From Mycobacterium sp. 1245111.1 (GTDB lineage Bacteria; Actinomycetota; Actinomycetes; Mycobacteriales; Mycobacteriaceae), in the NCBI RefSeq assembly GCF_001673405.1, contig NZ_LZLV01000112.1, forward strand, positions 124,001 through 188,000: DNA of 64,000 bases. The letters are read 5' to 3'. The notes below the pieces were generated by a model, which was given only the letters and a program-made list of their open reading frames with translations, was not told the DNA's origin and did no database searches. How positions within the stretch are numbered: position 1 is the stretch's first letter; every line of letters starts with the position of its first letter. Shown piece after piece: positions 26,333 to 34,786 of this stretch. The translations under genes were made by a program, and so were the position numbers.

Positions 26333-27598
26333 ATGACCGACTTCGACGCAGTTGACTTTTTCACCGATGAAACTCTGGTGTCAGACCCTTACCAATACTT
26401 CGACTTTCTGCGCTCGAAATGTCCGGTGTCGCAAGCGACCCCGTTCAATGTTATGGCGGTCACGGGCTACAACGAGGCTCTCGCGGTTTACAAGGACCCA
26501 GCCTTCTCGTCGTGCAACTCGCTTGCGGGCCCATTCTCGGGATTCCCCTTTGGTCCCGACGGAGCTGACGATGTGTCCGACTTGATTGAGGAGCATCGCC
26601 ACATCGCCCCGATGGCTGAGCACATCTCGAATCAAGACCCGCCGCTGCACGGTCGGACCAGAGGTCTGATGAATCGACTGATCACTCCGAAGCGCCTGAA
26701 AGAAAACGAAGAGTTCATGTGGCGGCTGGCGGACCAGCAGCTGGACACTTTCCTCGAACGAGGTCGTTGTGAGTTCCTAGCGGATTACGCAAAACCGTTC
26801 TCGCTGCTTGTCATTGCTGATCTGCTGGGTGTCCCTCAAGAAGATCATGAGGAGTTCGAAGCGCAATTCGGTACCCAAGTTGCGGGTGAACTCGGGGAGG
26901 GGACAACAGCGCTCAATCCCCTGCAATGGCTGAACGAGAAGTTCTATGCCTACATCGAGGACCGCAGGCGCTCGCCGCGCGGTGATGTGCTGACCGAGTT
27001 GGCTCAGGCAAAGTACGAAGATGAGTCCACGCCTGAGATCGAGGACGTGATGAACTTGTCGACGTTCCTGTTCGCCGCAGGCACAGAAACGACTACCAAA
27101 CTTGTCAGTGCCGCGGTACGTGTCATGGGCGAGAACCCGGAACTTCAGACATCCCTACGCGAGGACCGAGCGAAAATTCCAGCGTTCCTCGAAGAGACGT
27201 TGCGCATGGAAAGCCCCGTCAAGGCGCATTTCAGAATGGCGCGAAAGACCACCACTGTGGGGGGTGTGGAGGTCCCCGCGGGCACGACGGTCATGCTGTT
27301 GCCGGGCGCGTGCAACCGCGATGATCGAAAGTTCGATGATCCCAACACATTCGACGTCAATCGATCGAATGTACGCGAACAGATCGCCTTCATCCGGGGT
27401 GCCCACTCATGCCCGGGTGCTCCGCTGGCGAGGGCGGAGGGCCGGATCTCGATGAACCGAATCCTGGACCGTATGGCCGACATCGGACTTTCGGAGGAAC
27501 ATCACGGACCGGAGGGTGCGCGCCGCTACGAGTATGAGCCGACCTTCATCCTGCGTGGCCTCCGCGAACTGCATGTGACCTTCACCCCTATCGGCTGA
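26333..27598 (+). CDS. Cytochrome P450 (421 aa), DPYxYFDxLR subgroup
   Basis: Starts at the ATG following AAAGGATTGGAAG. Hallmarks: I-helix FAAGTETTTK near 245, ExxR in LEETLRMES near 285 and heme loop FIRGAHSCPGAPLAR near 355, in which the FG of the consensus is replaced by IR. The N-terminus (DFDAVDFFTD, then DPYQYFDFLR) and the LITPKRLKENEEFMWRLAD block are shared with the P450s at 44073 and 52865, so the three are close paralogues. It lies 12 nt before the extended SDR and in the plus-strand oxidation run. Substrate not known. Confidence 0.94.
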   Translation: MTDFDAVDFFTDETLVSDPYQYFDFLRSKCPVSQATPFNVMAVTGYNEALAVYKDPAFSSCNSLAGPFSGFPFGPDGADDVSDLIEEHRHIAPMAEHISNQDPPLHGRTRGLMNRLITPKRLKENEEFMWRLADQQLDTFLERGRCEFLADYAKPFSLLVIADLLGVPQEDHEEFEAQFGTQVAGELGEGTTALNPLQWLNEKFYAYIEDRRRSPRGDVLTELAQAKYEDESTPEIEDVMNLSTFLFAAGTETTTKLVSAAVRVMGENPELQTSLREDRAKIPAFLEETLRMESPVKAHFRMARKTTTVGGVEVPAGTTVMLLPGACNRDDRKFDDPNTFDVNRSNVREQIAFIRGAHSCPGAPLARAEGRISMNRILDRMADIGLSEEHHGPEGARRYEYEPTFILRGLRELHVTFTPIG

Positions 27599-27610
27599 AT
27601 CGAGACACCC

Positions 27611-28681
27611 ATGTCGAAAACTGTTCTGGTTACAGGCGGGTTGGGGCTGGTGGGCTCAGAAACCGTGCGGCGGTTGGTCGAACTCGGTCACCGCGTAGTG
27701 GCCACAGATCTCGACACGCCAGCCAATCGGAAGGCCGCCGCCAAGATGCCCAGCCGTGTCGAATTCCGGTGGGCCGACCTCACCGATTCTGCGCAAGTGC
27801 AGCGTCTACTCGCCGATGTTGCGCCGGACGCAATCGTCCATCTCGCAGCGGTCATCGCACCCGCGATCTACCCGATACCCAAAGTCGCGCGACGGGTCAA
27901 TGTGGACGCCACCGCAAATCTCGTTCGCCTCGTTGAGGGGCTACCGAAGCAGCCACGATTCGTCCATGCCTCGAGCATCACCGTGATGGGTCCCCGGAAT
28001 CCGCACCGCACAACGCCTCCGCTGCGCGCGGAGGAACCGATGCGCCCCTACGACGTCTACAGCGGCCAGAAGTCCGAGGCCGAAGAGATTGTGCGGGGAT
28101 CGACGCTGGAATGGGTGGTCCTGCGACTGGGAGCAGTGCTCAGCCCGGACATGGGAGCACTGCCGGTCACCACTGACGCGATGTACTTCCAAGCAGCACT
28201 GCCCAGCGACGGTCGGGTTCAGACCGTGGACGTGCGCGACGTCGCATGGGCATTTGCTGCGGCAACCACCGCCGACGTCGCTCGCGAGATCTTGTTGATA
28301 GGCGGCGACAATTCTCACCGGCTGACCTACGCCGAAGTCACCTCGGGCCTAGTGGCGGCTCTGGGCATACCGGGCGCGATCCCTCCGGGCCGGCCCGGTG
28401 ATCCGAACAGCGACGATGACTGGTTCGTCACTGACTGGATGGACACCACGCGCGCTCAAGAGGCGTTGCAGTTTCAAAATCATTCGTGGCCCGACTTGAA
28501 GGCCGAGTTGGCGGAGAAGTACCGGTTGCTGCACTATCCAGGTCGACTCATCGCCCCGATCGTGCGACTCTTCATGGCGCGCCGCTCGCCGTACCGCAAC
28601 GCACCGGGTCAGTATGCCGACCCGTGGGGTGCAATCCGCGCCAAGTTGGGCGAGCCCGCCTGGGATCGACTTCGACAGTGA
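27611..28681 (+). CDS. Extended SDR, NAD-dependent epimerase/dehydratase family
   Basis: 356 residues. The N-terminal Rossmann motif VTGGLGLVGSETV and the catalytic YSGQK (Tyr and Lys four apart, near residue 157) are present, with the Ser/Thr at HASSITVMG. The extended C-terminal half fits epimerases, ketoreductases or 3-beta-hydroxysteroid dehydrogenase-like enzymes. It begins 12 nt after the P450 stop. A redox step on a hydroxyl introduced by one of the neighbouring P450s is the simplest reading. A sugar-epimerase role is less likely in this context. Confidence 0.87.
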   Translation: MSKTVLVTGGLGLVGSETVRRLVELGHRVVATDLDTPANRKAAAKMPSRVEFRWADLTDSAQVQRLLADVAPDAIVHLAAVIAPAIYPIPKVARRVNVDATANLVRLVEGLPKQPRFVHASSITVMGPRNPHRTTPPLRAEEPMRPYDVYSGQKSEAEEIVRGSTLEWVVLRLGAVLSPDMGALPVTTDAMYFQAALPSDGRVQTVDVRDVAWAFAAATTADVAREILLIGGDNSHRLTYAEVTSGLVAALGIPGAIPPGRPGDPNSDDDWFVTDWMDTTRAQEALQFQNHSWPDLKAELAEKYRLLHYPGRLIAPIVRLFMARRSPYRNAPGQYADPWGAIRAKLGEPAWDRLRQ

Positions 28682-28767
28682 GTGCGACGGCAAGCTCTGA
28701 CCCGCGGGCACATTGGAGGCATCGCAGGTGGATTAAACGACATTGCAAGGGGTGAGGAGAGGACATT

Positions 28768-29163
28768 ATGCGAGTGCCTCGTGCCGTGGCGAAATTCCAT
28801 CGTCGTGTTACCAATCCTGTGGCTCGCTCACTCACGCCGTGGCTCCCATGCTTGGGGACTCTCGAGCACACTGGCCGCAAGTCAGGGAGGCGATATCGAA
28901 CGCCGCTCCTGGTTTTCAAGACCCAGAACGGTTACGCCATCCTTGTCGGATACGGGCTCGAATCGGACTGGCTCAAGAATGTACTGGCGGGCGGGCCGAC
29001 AGTGCTGCACAAGCGGGGCAAGGCTGTCACGCTGGCCGACCCAAAGATCGTCGAAAAGGCCGAGGCGGCAGCGCTTGTCACGCCGGCGCCTCGGCTGCTG
29101 TATCGCTTATTCCCTTACAACGAAGCAGCATTGGTGTTGACGAGGCCCACCGATGCAACGTGA
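28768..29163 (+). CDS. Deazaflavin (F420)-dependent nitroreductase family (Ddn-like)
   Basis: 131 residues, the usual length. GTLEHTGRKSGRRYRTPLLVF near residue 31 and a following YAILVGYGLESDWLKNVLAGG are the F420-binding hallmarks of the Ddn/DUF385 family found mainly in mycobacteria and relatives. Members reduce quinones, enones or unsaturated lipids with reduced F420. It follows the extended SDR after 86 nt on the same strand. A role in reducing a ring double bond would fit, but is inference. Confidence 0.88.
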   Translation: MRVPRAVAKFHRRVTNPVARSLTPWLPCLGTLEHTGRKSGRRYRTPLLVFKTQNGYAILVGYGLESDWLKNVLAGGPTVLHKRGKAVTLADPKIVEKAEAAALVTPAPRLLYRLFPYNEAALVLTRPTDAT

Positions 29164-29304
29164 CGGCCTTCTTCACTGAATCACAAACGCAGTCACCGGA
29201 CGTGTGATGTCCTACGAAACAGATTCCGGCACAGAGGGTCTCGCTCACTTGCCGACAACCGACGGGAGCGTTGGAGTGATTACCCTCGGCCCGTATGCAG
29301 CTGC

Positions 29305-29350
29305 TTGCTTCGAGGATGCGGGCGGTATACGATTTCGGAACAAATATTTG
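29305..29350 (+). promoter_or_regulatory. Promoter of SDR/P450 unit with CAAATATTTG palindrome
   Basis: A -35 TTGCTT (29305-29310), 17-nt spacer and -10 TACGAT (29328-29333) are followed by CAAATATTTG (29341-29350), a perfect 10-bp palindrome within GGAACAAATATTTGG. The SDR start is 32 nt further on with GAGGAGG upstream. It is the most symmetric of the three CAARTATTWG sites in the window and suggests a dimeric repressor. Confidence 0.6.
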
Positions 29351-29382
29351 GCCAGAAGATAGATCAGCGCGAGGAGGTTCGG

Positions 29383-30264
29383 ATGGCGGGTCGTTTGGAG
29401 GGAAAAGTCGCTTTCATCACGGGGGCGGCTCGCGGCCAAGGGCGCGCCCACGCTGTCGCGATGGCGAGGGAGGGGGCAGACATCATCGCCGTCGACATCT
29501 GCCGCGACATTCCCTCGAACCCATATCCTTTGGCCTCGCCCGACGATTTAGCCGAGACCGAGCGGGCGGTGAAAGAAGTAGGCCGCCGCGTCGTTGCGCG
29601 GGTCGGTGACGTGCGGGAGCGTCACGAACTGCGGGAGGCTGTCGAAGCCGGGCTCGTCGAGTTCGGCAAGATCGACATCGTCGTCGCCAACGCCGGAATT
29701 CTTCCGATGGCCATGGGCCGCCCACACGATGCCATGTCGTTCGTTGACGCGTCCGATGTTGATCTTCTCGGTGTGATGAACACCGTTGCGGTGACTGTTC
29801 CGCATCTGACTGACGGGGCTTCGGTGATCATCACCGGGTCGACCGCGGGCATGATCACCGGCACCACCGACAACCCGGCGATGGGTCCCGGCGGTCGGGG
29901 CTACGGCTGGAGCAAGCGGACCCTGATTGGGTACGTCGAAGAGATGTCGATGGCCTTGGCGAGCCGCATGATTCGGGTCAACGCGATCCATCCCACCAAT
30001 TGCAACACGCACCTTCTGCAGAACGACGGCATGTACAGCATGTTCCGTCCTGACCTTACGCAGCAGGGTAAACAGGCCAGTCGCGAGGACGCCGAACCGC
30101 TATTCACAATTTTCCAGGCAATGCCTATTCCGTACATCGAGCCAGACGACATGGCGAACCTAGGCGTCTTCCTCGCCAGTGAAGAGAGCCGTTACATCAC
30201 TGGGCAGCAAATCCGAGTCGACGCCGGCTCATTGCTCAAGTGGCCCAACGGTCCCGGCGGCTAA
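29383..30264 (+). CDS. Mycofactocin-coupled SDR family oxidoreductase
   Basis: 293 residues from the ATG at 29383 with GAGGAGG upstream. SDR marks: ITGAARGQGRAHAVAMAREGADI, VANAGILPM, then YGWSKRTLIGY (Tyr/Lys). The GQGRAHA sequence, the DICRDIP insertion after the second strand and the C-terminal DAG SLLKWPN-like tail are the known traits of mycofactocin-associated SDRs (TIGR03971 type), which hold NAD tightly and pass electrons to mycofactocin. It should oxidise an alcohol. It starts a unit with the P450 at 30327 and is under the third CAAATATTTG promoter. Confidence 0.9.
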   Translation: MAGRLEGKVAFITGAARGQGRAHAVAMAREGADIIAVDICRDIPSNPYPLASPDDLAETERAVKEVGRRVVARVGDVRERHELREAVEAGLVEFGKIDIVVANAGILPMAMGRPHDAMSFVDASDVDLLGVMNTVAVTVPHLTDGASVIITGSTAGMITGTTDNPAMGPGGRGYGWSKRTLIGYVEEMSMALASRMIRVNAIHPTNCNTHLLQNDGMYSMFRPDLTQQGKQASREDAEPLFTIFQAMPIPYIEPDDMANLGVFLASEESRYITGQQIRVDAGSLLKWPNGPGG

Positions 30265-30326
30265 TCCGGCCGACCAGACGCCTGTGTAGGTGAGCGCGGT
30301 TCTGTTCGAGGCGGAAAGGACTAGTC

Positions 30327-31553
30327 ATGGCGAGTAAGTCACCGGAGGAGCACGCCGAAAACCTCGATCTTCGCCACCAAGACTTCAACGACCCGGAATA
30401 CCTCTATGAGGTCTACGAGGTGATGCGCGCCAACGCGCCTTTCTGTCACCAGGATTCTCCGTTCGTGGGTCCCACGCCGGGTGGCGCGTGGGTTGCTACC
30501 GGGTACGACGACTGTTACGAGATCGCGCGTGATTGGCGGAGCTTTTCGAGCAGGCCCGTGACTCCGGACGGCTCACTGATGTGGTTCGGCGACATCGTGA
30601 TCACCATCGATCCGCCACGCCAGCAACAGCTTCGCAAGATTCTCAACCCGTATTTCTCGCCGGGCCGGATGAAGCAACTGGAGCCGCAGGTGCGTGCGGT
30701 CACCGACGACTTGATCGACGACTTTGTCGAATCGGGCCGCGGCGACCTCGCCAACGTGGCCTGGCGGCAGCCCGGGATCGTCTTCTTTCGGTATCTACTG
30801 GGCATGCCCGTCGAGGACGTGCCGCTGTACATCGAGACGACGGACGTCGCGATCAATGGTGACAGCGAAGAGATCCGACAAGCGGCGATGAACGATTTGT
30901 ACCAGCGGGTACGCGGGGAGATTGAAAAGCGCCGTGATGAGCCGTCGCGTGACGACCTCATCAGCGTGTTACTCGACGCCGAGATCGACGGTGACAAGCT
31001 GAGATTCGACGACGTGGTCGCGAATGTCATCTTGCTGGTGCAAGCGGGACTCGAAACAACGTCGAGTGCAATGTCATTCGCGTTCTTCTACCTGGGCACC
31101 CATGCCTCAGAGCGTGACCGGCTACGCGGCGAACCCGAACTGATGTCCACCGCGATCGAGGAATTTATCCGGTTTGCCGGTTCGATCCACGGACTGAATC
31201 GCGCTGTCGTAGAAGAGGTTGAACTCAGCGGCCAGAAGTTCTGCCCCGGGGAGACGGTCGTCGTGAACTACGCGGCCGCCAACCGCGATGCGAGCGAGTT
31301 CGACGAGCCGAACAAATGCATCATCGATCGACAGGCAAATCGGCACCTGGGATTCGGAGCGGGCGTCCATCGTTGTCTGGGCTCCAATCTCGCCCGACTC
31401 GAGTTTCGGGTGGGCGTCGAACAGATCCTGAAGCGCATACCCGACTACGCCATCCCGCCTGGGGCGAAAGTTGATTTTCACGGGAACTCGGTCACTCGGG
31501 GTTATCGCGCGCTGCCTGTCGTCTTCACGCCGGGCACCCGCGTCAACCAGTGA
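30327..31553 (+). CDS. Cytochrome P450 (408 aa)
   Basis: Starts at an ATG 10 nt after GGAAAGGA. Hallmarks: I-helix LVQAGLETTSS near residue 238, ExxR in IEEFIRFAG near 277 and heme loop LGFGAGVHRCLGSNLAR near 344, all canonical. The acidic N-terminus (DLRHQDFNDPEYLYEVYEVMR) sets it apart from the paralogous trio. It is the last plus-strand gene before a convergent 42-nt gap to the monooxygenase on the other strand. Partner SDR lies 62 nt upstream. Substrate unknown. Confidence 0.94.
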   Translation: MASKSPEEHAENLDLRHQDFNDPEYLYEVYEVMRANAPFCHQDSPFVGPTPGGAWVATGYDDCYEIARDWRSFSSRPVTPDGSLMWFGDIVITIDPPRQQQLRKILNPYFSPGRMKQLEPQVRAVTDDLIDDFVESGRGDLANVAWRQPGIVFFRYLLGMPVEDVPLYIETTDVAINGDSEEIRQAAMNDLYQRVRGEIEKRRDEPSRDDLISVLLDAEIDGDKLRFDDVVANVILLVQAGLETTSSAMSFAFFYLGTHASERDRLRGEPELMSTAIEEFIRFAGSIHGLNRAVVEEVELSGQKFCPGETVVVNYAAANRDASEFDEPNKCIIDRQANRHLGFGAGVHRCLGSNLARLEFRVGVEQILKRIPDYAIPPGAKVDFHGNSVTRGYRALPVVFTPGTRVNQ

Positions 31554-31595
31554 GGCACGACGGGCCAACGCCCCTAGCACGCTTTGGGTGTCCTC

Positions 31596-33449
31596 CTACA
31601 GTGCCGTGATGGCAACACCTGATAGGTCGCCCGCGTCACGCCAATCCTGGAGGAGTTTCTCGAACGCGTAGTAGCCGAGGCCGTACAGCTCGCCGGTGTA
31701 GGAGCGTGGTCGCAGTTGACCGGTCCTGTCGGCGACCTCTTGACCGTCGTTGTTGAAATAGCCAGGTGTGCATTCGCGGATGAAGTCGGTGGTGTCGACG
31801 GCGACACTGCGGACGTGATCCACATAGGCATCCTGGGCTTCCGACGTGGGCTCGACCGTCGCGGCATTGCGCTTGGTTGCCTGTTCGATGATCCAGGCGA
31901 TGTGCCGGGCCTGATTGTTGAACGTCTCCGTTGTAGAGGCGTTGAATCCGCCTTGGAAGAAGCCCATGTAGAACGAGTTCGGGAATCCGTGGGTCATCAC
32001 GCCGTGCAGCGTCCGGAACTCCTGCGCCCAGTTGTCGTAGAGCGACCGGCCGCCACGCCCGGAGATCTTGTCGATACCCCACCTGCGCTGGAGGTCGCTT
32101 GTCACCTCGAAGCCGCTGGCGAAGATCAGGCAGTCGATCTCGTACTCGGTGCCTTCGAAGATGAAGCCGCGCTTGGTGATGCGTTCGACGCCCTGTGTCG
32201 GGGATACGTCGAAGAGTGTGACGTTGGGCCTGTTGAACGTCGGGTAGTACACGTCGCTCGAGGCCGGGCGCTTGCACATGTGGCGGTACCACGGTTTGAG
32301 AATCGCTGCTGTCTTGGGATCCTTCACCGATGCGTCGACGCGCGCTCGCAGCCGCTCCATCACGCGGTAGTCCATGACCTCACGGACCGCGAGGAACTCC
32401 TCCGGTGTTTGCGGCCATCCGGTTTGCTCGAACTGTGCGGACAGGTTGCGGTTGATCTCAGTCCAGATGTCACAGATCCGGTCTGGCTCACCGGGCACGA
32501 GTCCGTCGATGGCGGCGCGGTGGAAGTTCATCTGGCGTTCCCGTTGCCAGCCCGGTTGCAGGCCGGCGAGCCATTCCGGATCGGTTGGGGTGTTGTGACG
32601 CTCGTCGACAGTGGAAGCGGTGCGCTGCAGGACGTACAGCTCTTGTGCGTACTCGCCCAGGAACGGGATCGCCTGGATCGCCGAAGCGCCGGTCCCGACG
32701 ATCGCGACCCGCTTGTCGCTGAGCTTGTCCAGCACCGGCTTTTCCTGACTGCCGCCGGTGTAGCTGTAATCCCAACGGGCGGTGTGGAACATCGCGCCCG
32801 CGAAATCCTCGAGACCCAACACCCGCGGCACCTTCGGCGTGTTGATCGGCCCCATCGCCAGGATGATGAACTTGGCCCGAAGATCGTCACCTCGATCTGT
32901 TCCGATGCGCCACCGGTCGATCGACTCGTCCCAACTCAACGCGTTGACGCAGGTGTGGAACAACGCGCCTCGATAGAGATCGAACCGCTTGGCGACACTC
33001 TGGCAGTAGTTCCGGATCTCGAGGCCGTCGGCGAATTTCTTCGACGGAACGAAGCCCATCTCTTCCAGCAGCGGCAGATAACAATAGGAGTCGTTGTCGC
33101 AGGAAAGACCGGGATAGCGGTTCCAATACCAGACTCCGCCGAAATCGCCTGCCTGCTCGATGATTCGGCAACCTTCGATACCCGCCTTGCGAAGGTGGTA
33201 GCCGGCCAGGACCCCAGCCCACCCGCCGCCGAGAATCGCCACGTCCATCTCGTCGTGGAGCGCCGGGCGCGAGGCCCGCGGCATATGAGGGTCGGTGTAG
33301 TCGAGCGCGGTGATGGTGTCCGATGCGGCGGCGTACTGCGCCTGCCCTTCGGGCCGGAGCCGACGGTCGCGCTCCCACCGGTAGCGCGCGCGCAGCGTTG
33401 GGATGTCCACATCATCCGGATCGGGGACGGTGGTGGGTTCGCACGTCAT
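31596..33449 (-). CDS. Baeyer-Villiger-type flavin monooxygenase
   Basis: 617 residues, the length of cyclopentadecanone/steroid-type BVMOs with an N-terminal extension. FAD motif GGGWAGVLAGYHL near residue 73, then the BVMO fingerprint FAGAMFHTARWDY near 218 (FxGxxxHxxxW) and the NADPH motif VGTGASAIQAIP near 252. These enzymes insert oxygen next to a ketone, turning cyclic ketones into lactones. Its start overlaps the P450 stop by ATGA. In this CoA-degradation operon, ketone-to-lactone ring expansion followed by hydrolysis is the expected role. Ring identity is not determined. Confidence 0.92.
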   Translation of the reverse strand: MTCEPTTVPDPDDVDIPTLRARYRWERDRRLRPEGQAQYAAASDTITALDYTDPHMPRASRPALHDEMDVAILGGGWAGVLAGYHLRKAGIEGCRIIEQAGDFGGVWYWNRYPGLSCDNDSYCYLPLLEEMGFVPSKKFADGLEIRNYCQSVAKRFDLYRGALFHTCVNALSWDESIDRWRIGTDRGDDLRAKFIILAMGPINTPKVPRVLGLEDFAGAMFHTARWDYSYTGGSQEKPVLDKLSDKRVAIVGTGASAIQAIPFLGEYAQELYVLQRTASTVDERHNTPTDPEWLAGLQPGWQRERQMNFHRAAIDGLVPGEPDRICDIWTEINRNLSAQFEQTGWPQTPEEFLAVREVMDYRVMERLRARVDASVKDPKTAAILKPWYRHMCKRPASSDVYYPTFNRPNVTLFDVSPTQGVERITKRGFIFEGTEYEIDCLIFASGFEVTSDLQRRWGIDKISGRGGRSLYDNWAQEFRTLHGVMTHGFPNSFYMGFFQGGFNASTTETFNNQARHIAWIIEQATKRNAATVEPTSEAQDAYVDHVRSVAVDTTDFIRECTPGYFNNDGQEVADRTGQLRPRSYTGELYGLGYYAFEKLLQDWRDAGDLSGVAITAL

Positions 33450-34774
33450 CGGGTCTGCTCACCTGTCGGTCGCGAAGTAAAGGTCAGTGGAAGGCTTTCC
33501 ATCGCCAGCAGGGCGGCGTTGGGGAGATATTTGATGTCCTCGATCGGCACCGCAAGCTGCAGGTCGGGAAGCCTCAGCGCGACCTGTCGTGCTGCGACGA
33601 GCAATTGCATGCGCGCCAACGCAATTCCCAGGCACAAATGGGTGCCGGCCCCGAAGGTCATGCTCTTTCTGAGGTTGATGCGGCTGGTGTCGAACTGTCG
33701 CGGGCACTGGAAGACGGATTCGTCGTCGTTGGCCGAAGCGAACAAGATCAGCAGATGCGCACCTTCGGGAAGGTCGACACCACCGAGGTTCACCGGCGCG
33801 GTGGTGACCCGCGACAACGCCCTGACGGGTGGTTCGAGGCGCAAGAGCTCCTCGATGAATTTGGCCATCTTGGAGTCGTCGTAACCGGCTGCGTAGAACT
33901 GCTCGCCGATCTCCGGGTTGGTCGCGACCTGGAAGAGAATGTTGGTGAAGGCCGTCGACATCGAGTCGTGGGTGTTGATCAACAACGCACGGGCCGTGGC
34001 GACCAGCTCGTCGAAGCTCAGCGGTTCCTCGTCGTCTGATCCGGGGGCGGTGATGATATCGGAGAGCATGTCGTCTCCCGGTTCCTCGACGCGTCGGCGA
34101 ACCAGATCGATGAGATAGCGCTGCATCTCGGCGAGTTCGCGCGCCGCGGCGAGCATTTCTTCACGAGTGTTCTGCAAGCTGAACTGGGAAAGGTAGGCAC
34201 TGCCCCAACGCTTAATCGTGCCCTTGTCGAGATCGTCGACCTGCAATTGCTGCTGGCTGAACGCGATCGCCATCGGCAGCGCGAGATCGTGCAACCCGTC
34301 AACGCGTCCACGGTCGACGAAACCGTCGATCAAGTCGTTGACGAGAGTTTCGAATTGCGGCTGAAGGGAATTCATCCGCTTCTTGCTGAACGCCTGGGAC
34401 AACAGCCGGCGCACCCGGGTGTGCTTTGGGGGATCGATGTTGGCGACATCGGGAAAGAAGCCCCCGCCCTCGCGCTCAAGCACTTCTTTGATCGCGTCGA
34501 GGTGGCCGCTCGCCATCTGCTTGTAGTAGCCGAGCTCCTGAGAGAACACCACCGGGTCACGAAGCACCGTCATCAGGTCTTCGTGGCGTGACACCAAATA
34601 CATTCCCAGGTCCTCTTCAAAGTGAACCGGGTCGCAGTTACGCAGCGCGCGATAGTAGTCGAACGGCTTCTCCTGGACGGCCGGGTCGATGAAGGACACC
34701 TTCTCCAAGAGATCCGAATGTCCGCCGTTGGCAGGGCAGTTCGCGCCTTCGGAATGTTCAGTCGTCACGGGCAT
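33446..34774 (-). CDS. Cytochrome P450 with unusual I-helix (442 aa)
   Basis: 442 residues. ExxR in IEELLRLEP near 310 and the heme loop MTFGAGTHLCLGIALAR near 373 are normal. The I-helix reads LLINTHDSMSTAF near 265, where most P450s have an A-G-x-D/E-T-T core, so the Gly is replaced and the acid-alcohol pair is Asp-Ser. This changes the proton-delivery groove and may indicate a special substrate or chemistry. The stop overlaps the BVMO start, so the two are translationally coupled. The acyl-CoA synthetase lies 12 nt upstream. Confidence 0.93.
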   Translation of the reverse strand: MPVTTEHSEGANCPANGGHSDLLEKVSFIDPAVQEKPFDYYRALRNCDPVHFEEDLGMYLVSRHEDLMTVLRDPVVFSQELGYYKQMASGHLDAIKEVLEREGGGFFPDVANIDPPKHTRVRRLLSQAFSKKRMNSLQPQFETLVNDLIDGFVDRGRVDGLHDLALPMAIAFSQQQLQVDDLDKGTIKRWGSAYLSQFSLQNTREEMLAAARELAEMQRYLIDLVRRRVEEPGDDMLSDIITAPGSDDEEPLSFDELVATARALLINTHDSMSTAFTNILFQVATNPEIGEQFYAAGYDDSKMAKFIEELLRLEPPVRALSRVTTAPVNLGGVDLPEGAHLLILFASANDDESVFQCPRQFDTSRINLRKSMTFGAGTHLCLGIALARMQLLVAARQVALRLPDLQLAVPIEDIKYLPNAALLAMESLPLTFTSRPTGEQTR

Positions 34775-34786
34775 GCCTACTTTCGA

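Noticed and set aside
31716..33884. 722-residue plus-strand open frame
   Set aside because: Antisense shadow of the BVMO and P450 genes, whose cofactor motifs are intact.
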